Assembly: GCF_050030965.1 (NCBI RefSeq)
Contig: NZ_CP188297.1
Span: forward strand, 744,001-808,000
Reading direction: 5' to 3'
DNA length: 64,000 nucleotides
From: Glutamicibacter sp002979865
GTDB lineage: Bacteria > Actinomycetota > Actinomycetes > Actinomycetales > Micrococcaceae
A program made the translations under genes and the position numbers. Every line of letters begins with the position of its first letter. The first letter of the stretch is position 1. Below are positions 33,990-40,180 of the stretch, in pieces. The notes under the pieces were generated by a model. That model ran no database searches. It was not told the DNA's origin and saw nothing but the letters and a program-made list of their open reading frames with translations.

Positions 33990-34997
33990 TCAAATGTCCC
34001 AAACGCCCTGAGTTCTCCAACCTGAAGGAGCGCCCAAGGAAGCTTCGGTAACCATAGGGATTGAATCAAGTGCATCAATGAGCAACGTCCTAACCTTCTG
34101 CACCCACGATGCTCCTGGCGAAGTAGTTTCTAGCACCTTCCCGAGCACTGTTAAGCATCCGAAAATACGTTCACTATGTCCTGTCGGCAATGCTTGTAGG
34201 CCATCAATCTTGCCGATCAGCCCTGTTCCTGCGGGAGATAAAGTGCAGTTCCAAACCCGTGAATGGTGCGCAGATTTGTTTCTCAGGAGCGATAACTGAC
34301 GGAGCCACGGCGCTAGCGGGTGTCCCGTCTTGAGCTTGTCGCGTTCTCTACGCGTCAGTGAAACATGGGTGAGATCAAGCCCTAAGCATGCAGCTATTTT
34401 AGTTTGATGCGTAAGCTTCAATGCGGCGAAGATTTTAGACAAATCGCTAAAGTCCAGGACGTCCACCACAACCCACGTTGGCAACCGCGATCCATATTTT
34501 TCCACGTTGTGCATAATATGATCGTCCCCGCCTCGCGCTGCCCTGTTGATGCGCTGAGTAATTTGCGTAACAAGGCCATAATGCTGGAGACTGCCCGAAT
34601 TATCTTCCGATTCTCGAAATAACGAACGCTCATATAATGCCAGCGGATCGTGGGATGCCAGTTCATGGGCAATAGCTGTGCGAAGGGCAACTTCCAAGCG
34701 CTCCACCACGTCATGTATTGCAGTCCTGAGCTTGCGGTCAAATTCATAGAGCGCGGCTATGTCTGAGAACGAGGTCCCGGGCTCGAAAAAGTCCGACCGA
34801 ATTGGCACAGTTTTCTTCCCATCGACAGCCAAATCCGTAACCTGCCGAGACGTGTACCAGTAACCACTGAGCCGGTAGTACCCGACCGACTCAAGCCAGC
34901 GACGAATGAATGCATCATCTTGCAATTCCATTCCACGTTCTCGCAAGAGCCCTATTTGATCTTCAATGCTCTTAAACGGCTTGATCGGCGCAGACAT
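33990..34997 (-). CDS. Abi_2 (AbiD/AbiF) family HEPN protein, abortive-infection type
   Basis: A 335-residue protein of the Abi_2 family. Residues 8-50 carry the family hallmark: FKSIEDQIGLLRERGM, then ESVGYYRLSGYWY. Two R-X4-H patterns are present: R106-TAIA-H111 inside LEVALRTAIAHEL, and R239-NKSA-H244 inside LLRNKSAHHSRVWN. The latter is the conserved HEPN RNase motif. Family knowledge: Abi_2 proteins stop phage growth by an RNA-targeted, self-toxic response, and relatives are associated with a small RNA encoded upstream. Here a promoter plus terminator module lies directly upstream. Start ATG at 34997 with GAGG five bases before. It is the only non-transposon cargo gene of the tRNA-Leu element. 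Function as a defence gene is inferred. Confidence 0.88.
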   Translation of the reverse strand: MSAPIKPFKSIEDQIGLLRERGMELQDDAFIRRWLESVGYYRLSGYWYTSRQVTDLAVDGKKTVPIRSDFFEPGTSFSDIAALYEFDRKLRTAIHDVVERLEVALRTAIAHELASHDPLALYERSLFRESEDNSGSLQHYGLVTQITQRINRAARGGDDHIMHNVEKYGSRLPTWVVVDVLDFSDLSKIFAALKLTHQTKIAACLGLDLTHVSLTRRERDKLKTGHPLAPWLRQLSLLRNKSAHHSRVWNCTLSPAGTGLIGKIDGLQALPTGHSERIFGCLTVLGKVLETTSPGASWVQKVRTLLIDALDSIPMVTEASLGAPSGWRTQGVWDI

Positions 34998-35010
34998 TTA
35001 AACCTCGGGT

Positions 35011-35062
35011 AAAAAGAAATCCAGCCCACTCCAGAAATATTTCTGGGCGGGCTGAACGATTA
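35011..35062 (-). ncRNA. Candidate small RNA or attenuator upstream of the Abi gene
   Basis: On the minus strand, a hairpin with outer stem CAGCCC/GGGCTG (35049-35054 with 35022-35027) and inner perfect palindrome CCAGAAATATTTCTGG (35031-35046) is followed by ATTTCTTTTT (35020-35011), an intrinsic terminator. It is placed between a promoter (35068-35097) and the Abi ATG (34997). The predicted transcript is only about 50 nt long. It may be a discrete RNA or a leader that limits read-through into the Abi gene. Boundaries are approximate. Confidence 0.5.
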
Positions 35063-35067
35063 CTTTG

Positions 35068-35097
35068 AGCATAGTGCAAGGATGCGTGAGCTCGCAA
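35068..35097 (-). promoter_or_regulatory. Promoter upstream of the Abi gene
   Basis: On the minus strand TTGCGA (35097-35092) and TATGCT (35073-35068) are 18 bases apart. Transcription would begin near 35061 and run into the hairpin at 35054-35011. Confidence 0.5.
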
Positions 35098-35233
35098 CTT
35101 GTAAATGTTTGATTTCTGACACGCCGCACAAAACGGAAAAGTGAGTGACTACTTCACTTGCTTAAACACGAAATGCAGCGACTGAACCGTCCCTGATTTG
35201 ATGCCGCTGTCTTTCGAGAGAAAGATAGCAACC

Positions 35234-35545
35234 ATGCCCAAGAAATACCCTGCCGAAGTTCGTGAACGCGCCGTAGCGATGGTTGTGGACCGGCTCTCCG
35301 AGTACCCTTCCATATATGCAGCGTGCAAGGCCCTGGCTCCGAAGCTGGATGTCGGTCCCGAATCATTGCGTCGCTGGGTGCTCCAGGACCAGGCCGACAC
35401 CGGTGAGAAGGACGGCCCAACCACTACCGAACTCGATGAGCTCAAGGCGTTGCGGGCGGAGAATCGGGATTTGAAGGAAGCCAACGAAATCTTGAAAGCT
35501 GCCTCAATTTTCTTCGCGAGGGAACTCGACCCTCGCCGCCGCTAA
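35234..35545 (+). CDS. IS3-family transposase OrfA
   Basis: A 103-residue DNA-binding subunit from the ATG at 35234 (MPKKYPAEVRERAVAMVVDRL), with a helix-turn-helix (residues 5-55) and a C-terminal leucine-zipper-like helix (ELKALRAENRDLKEANEILKAAS). A longer frame to 35198 would begin inside the terminal repeat. A possible slippage site (ATT TTC) for fusion with orfB lies at about 35507-35512. Confidence 0.9.
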   Translation: MPKKYPAEVRERAVAMVVDRLSEYPSIYAACKALAPKLDVGPESLRRWVLQDQADTGEKDGPTTTELDELKALRAENRDLKEANEILKAASIFFARELDPRRR

Positions 35546-35622
35546 TCTGCCGATTCGTTGATGAGCAGCGGGCCGAAGGTCATGCGGTCGAGTCGATCTG
35601 CGCCGTCCTGCGTGAGCAGGGC

Positions 35623-36522
35623 GTGCAGGTTACCGCACGAACCTACCGGGCCTGGAAAACAAGGCCTCCGGCCCTGCGAGCAGTTGAAGATGCGAAGGTC
35701 ATTGACACGTTACGCAGCCTCAAAGTGTTAGACGCTAAAGGAAGACCGAAGCCAGAAATCCTTTATGGCCGGCGAAAGATGACCGCTTGGCTGCGGCGCA
35801 ACGGCTTCCCCGCGGTCTCCAAACACACCGTTGACCGGCTCATGCGTGACGAGGGCATGAACGGCATGATCCGGGGCCGCAAGACCCGCACCACGATCCC
35901 TGGCAAGGACGGACGCAGGGCCGGTGACCTGCTGAACCGAGACTTCACGGCAGAGGCACCAAACCGGATTTGGGTCACGGACTTCACCTACGTGCCGGTG
36001 TATTCCGGGTTCGTCTACGTGGCGTTGGTGATCGATCTGTATTCGCGGGCCATCGTCGGCTGGGAAACCTCCACTGTGAAAGACGCCGCTTTCGTGGAGC
36101 AGTGCCTGAAAATGGCCCTGTGGCGCCGAAAACACAGCAATAGGCCGGTTGACAAGGGGCTTTTGCATCACTCGGACGCGGGAAGCCAATACACCTCGAT
36201 CCGGTACACCGACACTTTGGAAATTGAGGGGCTGGTTCCGTCGATTGGCAGTGTCGGCGACGCTTACGATAATGCCGCCGCGGAGACGGTGATGGGCTTG
36301 TTCAAGAACGAGGCCGTGGCCAAGGGTTCACCGTTCCGTACTGGTGCGTTGAAGACCGAATCCGACGTCGTTGAGGTCGCCTTCGGCTGGGTCTTTTGGT
36401 ACAACAATGATCCCTTGCATTCCTCGCTGGATCACCAAACTCCAGAGGAATTTGAGCGAGCCTACTATGATGAAATGACAGGCTCGTTACCCGACGCAGC
36501 CGCACATAAGACGGCGGCATGA
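35623..36522 (+). CDS. IS3-family transposase OrfB (DDE catalytic part)
   Basis: At least 299 residues; its frame is open upstream to before 35509 and is in -1 phase to orfA, so the active protein is probably the OrfAB frameshift product. The catalytic DDE triad is visible: RIWVTDFTYVPV, LHHSDAGSQYTS and DNAAAETVMGLFKNE. An HTH_21-like segment (YGRRKMTAWLRRNGF) precedes the integrase core. No stop or truncation is seen, so the element looks functional. It belongs to a common actinobacterial IS3 type; the exact ISfinder name is not assigned. Confidence 0.92.
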   Translation: MQVTARTYRAWKTRPPALRAVEDAKVIDTLRSLKVLDAKGRPKPEILYGRRKMTAWLRRNGFPAVSKHTVDRLMRDEGMNGMIRGRKTRTTIPGKDGRRAGDLLNRDFTAEAPNRIWVTDFTYVPVYSGFVYVALVIDLYSRAIVGWETSTVKDAAFVEQCLKMALWRRKHSNRPVDKGLLHHSDAGSQYTSIRYTDTLEIEGLVPSIGSVGDAYDNAAAETVMGLFKNEAVAKGSPFRTGALKTESDVVEVAFGWVFWYNNDPLHSSLDHQTPEEFERAYYDEMTGSLPDAAAHKTAA

Positions 36523-36589
36523 TTTCCGGGACGGTTCACAATGCGTGAACTGGGTCCCAAAAGTTGGACGAGCTAAATAATAGTCCTGC

Positions 36590-37432
36590 TTAGGCTGCAA
36601 GGGTATGGCATCGATATTCCATCGGCGTCATACCCTTCAGTCGTTCCTGACGCCGACTGACGTTGTACCAATCGATGTACGTCTCAATCTCCACCTTGAG
36701 ATCCTCGAAATCTGCGAAGTGCTCTCCATGGAACATCTCCGACTTGAGATGACCGAAGAAATTCTCCATGACCGAGTTGTCGAAGCAGTTCCCTTTACGA
36801 GACATGGACTGCACCGCACCATGCTCCTGCAGCAAAGCCTTCCACGACCAATGCTGATACTGGAATCCTTGATCCGTATGGAGCAGCAGCTTCTTCCCGA
36901 AATCTTTCGAACCTAAGGCTTGAGCCAAGCTCTGATTAGTGAACGCCGTAGTTGGTGACGAAGCGATCGTGTAGCTCAAGATGCTGTGGTCAAACAGATC
37001 CATGATGGGAGACAAATACAGTTTCTCCTGGTCAACCCTGAACTCGGTCACGTCACTGACGTAAACAGTGTCCGGTGTATCAACGTCAAAGTGCCGCGCT
37101 AACAGGTTTTCAGCGATCTTGCTCTGCTCGCCCTGGTACGAGTTGTAGCGTCGCTTAGGGTGCGCTTTGGACTGAAAAATTAGGATTCTCATGAGCTTAC
37201 GGACCAGCTTTATGCCGATGGCCCATCCTTGAGCGCGCAGGTCCATGTGGACTCTTCGGTACCCGTAGCGTCGTTTGCTGTTCTCAAACGACGTGGTGAT
37301 GGCTGCTTTGAGGTCCGCATACGGATCTGTCTGATCCATCAACTTCAGATGGTAGTAATAGGTTGACCTGGCCAAGCCAGCTACGGCCAGCAGGTCTGCG
37401 AGGTCGTGTTCTGACTTGAGGGTGACAATCAC
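36590..37432 (-). CDS. IS3-family (IS150-like) transposase OrfB
   Basis: 280 residues with an intact DDE integrase core: VYVSDVTEFRVD, LLLHTDQGFQYQ and CFDNSVMENFFGHLK, and the ending YNVSRRQERLKGMTPMEYR characteristic of IS150-type elements. It is in -1 phase to orfA. A run of five A bases on the coding strand (37474-37478 in plus coordinates), shortly before the orfA stop, is a likely slippage site to produce the OrfAB transposase. It is unrelated in sequence to the other IS3 copy next to it. Confidence 0.93.
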   Translation of the reverse strand: MIVTLKSEHDLADLLAVAGLARSTYYYHLKLMDQTDPYADLKAAITTSFENSKRRYGYRRVHMDLRAQGWAIGIKLVRKLMRILIFQSKAHPKRRYNSYQGEQSKIAENLLARHFDVDTPDTVYVSDVTEFRVDQEKLYLSPIMDLFDHSILSYTIASSPTTAFTNQSLAQALGSKDFGKKLLLHTDQGFQYQHWSWKALLQEHGAVQSMSRKGNCFDNSVMENFFGHLKSEMFHGEHFADFEDLKVEIETYIDWYNVSRRQERLKGMTPMEYRCHTLAA

Positions 37433-37440
37433 CTGGGTTT

Positions 37441-37923
37441 TCAGCGATGCCCCTGATCCCTCAAGTCTCGGAGTTTTTCCAGGTAAGCGACCTTGGCTAG
37501 CAGTCGTTTATTTTCTTGGCGGAGCTTGTCTTCTTCGCTCAAAGGCGATTTAGGTACGGAGCCCTTTGGGCGTCCTTTAGGTTTGGGCATCAGTGCGTCG
37601 TCGCCGCCTTTTCGCCATAACCGCACCCAATCGGCAACCAACACGTCGGAACTGACGTTGAACTTTGCGGCAAGTTCCATGGCAGTTTCACCTGCAAGGA
37701 ACCGGTCAACGTTTTCCTTCTTGGCCTCGAAGGAATACTGCTTTTTTGCTGGTTTCTCCATGAGGCATAGCCTGCCATGTAACCGCCACTGATTGTAGAG
37801 GCGCTTGCTCGCGTATACACCGACTTTAATCACTGATGCCACAGACCTATATCCATAGCCTTGCTCGAAGAGTTCCACGAGTTGCTCGCGTTGGTACTCG
37901 GATAGTGTGCTTAGTGCGTGCAT
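37441..37923 (-). CDS. IS3-family (IS150-like) transposase OrfA
   Basis: 160 residues with two helix-turn-helix segments (YREQLVELFEQGYGYRSVA-like start, and NVDRFLAGETAMELAAKFNVSSDVLVADWVRLW near residue 70) and a C-terminal coiled coil (LSEEDKLRQENKRLLAKVAYLEKL). Complete relative to IS150-type OrfA. It is expressed leftwards and continues into orfB by frameshifting. Confidence 0.92.
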   Translation of the reverse strand: MHALSTLSEYQREQLVELFEQGYGYRSVASVIKVGVYASKRLYNQWRLHGRLCLMEKPAKKQYSFEAKKENVDRFLAGETAMELAAKFNVSSDVLVADWVRLWRKGGDDALMPKPKGRPKGSVPKSPLSEEDKLRQENKRLLAKVAYLEKLRDLRDQGHR

Positions 37924-37980
37924 GAAAATGCTCCCCTAAAGTTGTTGACTTTTACAGTCCAACTTTCGGGGAGCAGTTCA

Positions 37981-38340
37981 TTCCCGGCATTCATGGTCCC
38001 GGCCATCGGTGAACTGTGCAAAAGCAAGCACCGTGAAGACCTGGTGTTCCCAAATCCTGATGGAACCTACCTGCGTCATATCGACATGCGCGAACGGAAA
38101 TCATGGTTCGGTTCAGCGGTCATAGATTCAGGCGTGCCCAGGGTGACACCACACGATTTAAGGCACACCGCTGCAAGCTTCGCGGTCAGTGCTGGGGCGA
38201 ACGTGAAAGTGGTTCAGAGGATGCTTGGGCATAGCTCTGCTGCGATGACTCTAGACGTGTATGCGGAACTGTTTGATGACGATTTAGACGGTGTTGCAGT
38301 GGCCTTGAATGAGGCTGTTTCACGGATGAATGTGCCCTAA
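37981..38340 (+). pseudogene. Tyrosine integrase, C-terminal remnant
   Basis: About 119 codons of the catalytic domain remain: TPHDLRHTAASFAVSAGANVKVVQRMLGHSSAAMTLDVYAELF contains the second-box Arg (HDLR), the HxxR/GH histidine (LGHSS) and the nucleophile Tyr (DVYA). The N-terminal arm-binding and core-binding domains and the first catalytic Arg are missing; the sequence begins exactly at the end of IS copy 2. The open frame runs into the IS end (to 37918) without a stop but has no start of its own. This was the integrase of the tRNA-Leu element. Its stop codon lies in the TGTGCCC repeat pair. Confidence 0.9.
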
Positions 38341-38348
38341 ATGTGCCC
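38331..38348. repeat. Paired TGTGCCC repeats near attR (possible integrase arm sites)
   Basis: TGTGCCC occurs at 38331-38337 and 38342-38348, 11 bases apart, overlapping the end of the integrase remnant. It matches the pair near attL in motif and spacing. Confidence 0.5.
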
Positions 38349-38420
38349 TTTTGATTGTTTTCAGAAACAGCAAAGGCCTCTACTCCCTTGTAAATAAAGG
38401 GAAGTAGAGGCCTTATGTGT

Positions 38421-38505
38421 TGGTACCCCCAGTGGGACTCGAACCCACAAGCCTTTCGGCAGCTGATTTTAAGTCAGCCGTGTATGCCAATTCCACCATA
38501 GGGGC
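38421..38505 (-). tRNA. tRNA-Leu (anticodon TAA)
   Basis: 85 nt on the minus strand, including an encoded 3' CCA. The acceptor stem is GCCCCTA with its partner TGGGGGT (G1 paired to U). The anticodon stem is GCTGA/TCAGC around loop CTTAAAA, giving anticodon TAA. A class II variable arm (TGCCGAAAGGC) and the T arm GTGGGTTCGAGTCCCAC are present. Its 3' 21 bases serve as the attachment site of the adjacent element; the gene itself is intact. Confidence 0.95.
38423..38443. repeat. Right attachment site (attR, within tRNA-Leu 3' end)
   Basis: 21 bases identical to 33817-33837, covering the 3' half of the T arm and the acceptor strand of the tRNA. This is the usual crossover target of tRNA-specific tyrosine integrases. 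Confidence 0.85.
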
Positions 38506-38564
38506 AAGACTCTCAAATTTTACGTGATCGGCAAAGCAAATAGAAAATCCTTCTTTGCTGACGT

Positions 38565-38596
38565 ATGCGAGGGGCCAATTGCTTGGCCCCTCGCAT
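38565..38596 (-). terminator. Hairpin downstream of ndh
   Basis: A 14-bp perfect stem (ATGCGAGGGGCCAA and complement) with a 4-base loop, located 26 bases after the ndh stop. There is no strong U-run on either side. Confidence 0.7.
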
Positions 38597-38622
38597 CATC
38601 GTCGATCAACTACGGCTCAAGC

Positions 38623-39990
38623 CTACTTCTTCGGCTTGGCCGACTCTTCGAAAGCAGTGCGTGGTGCTTCGAGGTTGTTCAGCTGCAGGGCATCGCGCTT
38701 GAAGACCAGTGCAACCAGCCAGTCGCCAACGACGCGGAACTTGCGCTCTAAGGTCGGCATGGCCATGCCGTGGTAGCCGCGGTGTGCCATCCATGCTGGC
38801 CAGCCCTTGAGCTTGATGCCAACAACCTTGGCAACGCCCTTGTTGCGGCCGAAGCCGGCAACTGCGCCCAGGTTGGAGTGCTTGTATTCCTTGATGGTGC
38901 CAACACCGTAGCGCGCAGCGTACAGGTTCTTGGCCAACAGCTTGGCCTGGCGCACTGCGTGCTGTGCGTTGGGAACGCAGGTGCCGTCCGGCAGGCCGCC
39001 GGTGACGTCCTTGACTGCCGAGATATCGCCGGCTGCCCAGGCGCCTTCCAGAGGTTCGCCGTTGGCATCCTTGATACGAAGGTCCGTGCGGGTCTCGATG
39101 CGGCCGCGCTGCTCGATTGGGAAATCGGTGGAGCGAACCATCGGGTTGGCCATGACGCCAGCAGTCCAGATCAAGGTGTCGGAACCGAACTCGCCCGCTG
39201 GGGACTTGTCGGCCATGTTGATCAGTTCCAGGTTGCCTTCTTCGGCATTGTTCAGCGAAGTGTTCAGCAAGACCTCGATGCCGCGGCTGCGCAGGTGATC
39301 GACAACCCACTCCGCCTGCTCGGCGGTGACTTCTGGCATGATGCGGCCCATGGCCTCGATCAGGACGAAGCGTGCTTCCTTCGCATCGATGCGGTCGTTG
39401 AGACCGATCAAGTGACGGGCCATGTCTTCCAGCTCGGCGATGGTCTCGATGCCGGCGAAGCCGCCGCCGACGACCACGAAGGTCAGGGCGCGCTTGCGTG
39501 CAACTGGATCAGTCATGTTCGAAGCGGACTCGATGCGCTCGGCAACCTTGTTGCGCAGGGCGACAGCCTCTTCGATGGTCTTCAGGCCAATGCCGGTTTC
39601 AGCCAGGCCAGCGATGGGGAAGGTACGGGTGACCGCACCAGCGGACATCACGACATCGGTGTATTCCAGCTCGAACTGCTCGCCGTTGACCGGAGCAATG
39701 ACAGCCTTCTTGTTGGCATGGTCGATGCTCAGCACGCGGCCGTTGACCAGCTCGGAGTGCTTCAGGTGCTGACGGTGCGAGACCACAACGTGGCGTGGTT
39801 CAATCTGGCCACCGGCAACTTCTGGCAGGAATGGCTGGTAAGTCATGTACGGGTTCGGGTCGACAACGGTGACGATGCCGCCGTGTGCCTTGACCTTCTT
39901 CTGCAACTTCATCGCGACGTACAGGCCTACGTAGCCACCGCCGACGATAAGAATGCGCGGACGCTTCTGGGAGGTTTCGATGATCGACAT
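38623..39990 (-). CDS. ndh: Type II NADH dehydrogenase
   Basis: Start chosen at ATG 39990 (MSIIETSQKRPRILIVGGG), 15 residues inside the longest frame; 455 residues. It is a non-proton-pumping NADH:quinone oxidoreductase. There are two Rossmann folds: RILIVGGGYVGLYVAMKL binds FAD near residue 12, and FVVVGGGFAGIETIAELEDMA binds NADH near 165. DTLIWTAGVMANP and GAWAAGDISAVKD are the usual FAD-ribityl motifs. The C-terminal hydrophobic/basic segment would attach to the membrane. Its reaction delivers electrons to the same quinone pool as Sdh. Confidence 0.93.
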   Translation of the reverse strand: MSIIETSQKRPRILIVGGGYVGLYVAMKLQKKVKAHGGIVTVVDPNPYMTYQPFLPEVAGGQIEPRHVVVSHRQHLKHSELVNGRVLSIDHANKKAVIAPVNGEQFELEYTDVVMSAGAVTRTFPIAGLAETGIGLKTIEEAVALRNKVAERIESASNMTDPVARKRALTFVVVGGGFAGIETIAELEDMARHLIGLNDRIDAKEARFVLIEAMGRIMPEVTAEQAEWVVDHLRSRGIEVLLNTSLNNAEEGNLELINMADKSPAGEFGSDTLIWTAGVMANPMVRSTDFPIEQRGRIETRTDLRIKDANGEPLEGAWAAGDISAVKDVTGGLPDGTCVPNAQHAVRQAKLLAKNLYAARYGVGTIKEYKHSNLGAVAGFGRNKGVAKVVGIKLKGWPAWMAHRGYHGMAMPTLERKFRVVGDWLVALVFKRDALQLNNLEAPRTAFEESAKPKK

Positions 39991-40136
39991 ACTGTTGATT
40001 CTACGCGGATTTTTCGAGTTAGTGAAAACATTCACTAACTATTTCCGTTCGGTGTGTCACGTCGTCGCCAGGCATGGGCGTTTCCGACTGCCGAGGTTCG
40101 CGCCAACCTGTCGAATTAAGCATCGGAAGGCGCGAA

Positions 40137-40171
40137 AAAGCGGGGTGGATCTTCAGTTTCCACCCCGCTTT
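40137..40171 (-). terminator. Terminator of the mycosin-like protease gene
   Basis: A 13-bp perfect stem (AAAGCGGGGTGGA and complement) with a 9-base loop; TTTTTCGCG follows on the minus strand. It lies 10 bases after the stop codon. Confidence 0.85.
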
Positions 40172-40180
40172 GTCCGCTAT

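Larger units (their letters stand above)
35183..36538 (+). mobile_element. IS3-family insertion sequence, copy 1
   Basis: Imperfect terminal inverted repeats starting TGAACCGTCCC are at 35183 (left) and, inverted, end at 36538 (right). The interior encodes orfA and orfB in the -1 frame arrangement of IS3 elements. Length is about 1.36 kb. The flanking bases (GCGAC to the left, CAATG to the right) do not form a target duplication, so one flank has probably been lost or rearranged. Confidence 0.85.
36546..37980 (-). mobile_element. IS3-family insertion sequence, copy 2 (IS150-like)
   Basis: Terminal inverted repeats of about 24 bp begin TGAACTG and end AAAGTTGGAC (36546-36569 and, inverted, 37957-37980; 5 mismatches or so). 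Length is about 1.43 kb. It starts only 7 bases from the right end of copy 1. Flanks (GCG left, TTC right) show no target duplication. The right end abuts the truncated integrase gene. Confidence 0.88.
33817..38443. mobile_element. Degraded integrated element at tRNA-Leu
   Basis: About 4.6 kb lies between two identical 21-bp sequences, one forming the 3' end of tRNA-Leu and the other free at 33817-33837. Contents: an Abi-family gene, two IS3-family insertion sequences and the 3' stump of a tyrosine integrase ending 80 bases from the tRNA. Gene order is that of a small integrative island or prophage remnant which lost its 5' integrase and cargo, probably through IS-mediated deletion. The Abi region looks more AT-rich than the flanking chromosome. 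With the integrase broken, excision would need help in trans. Confidence 0.85.
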
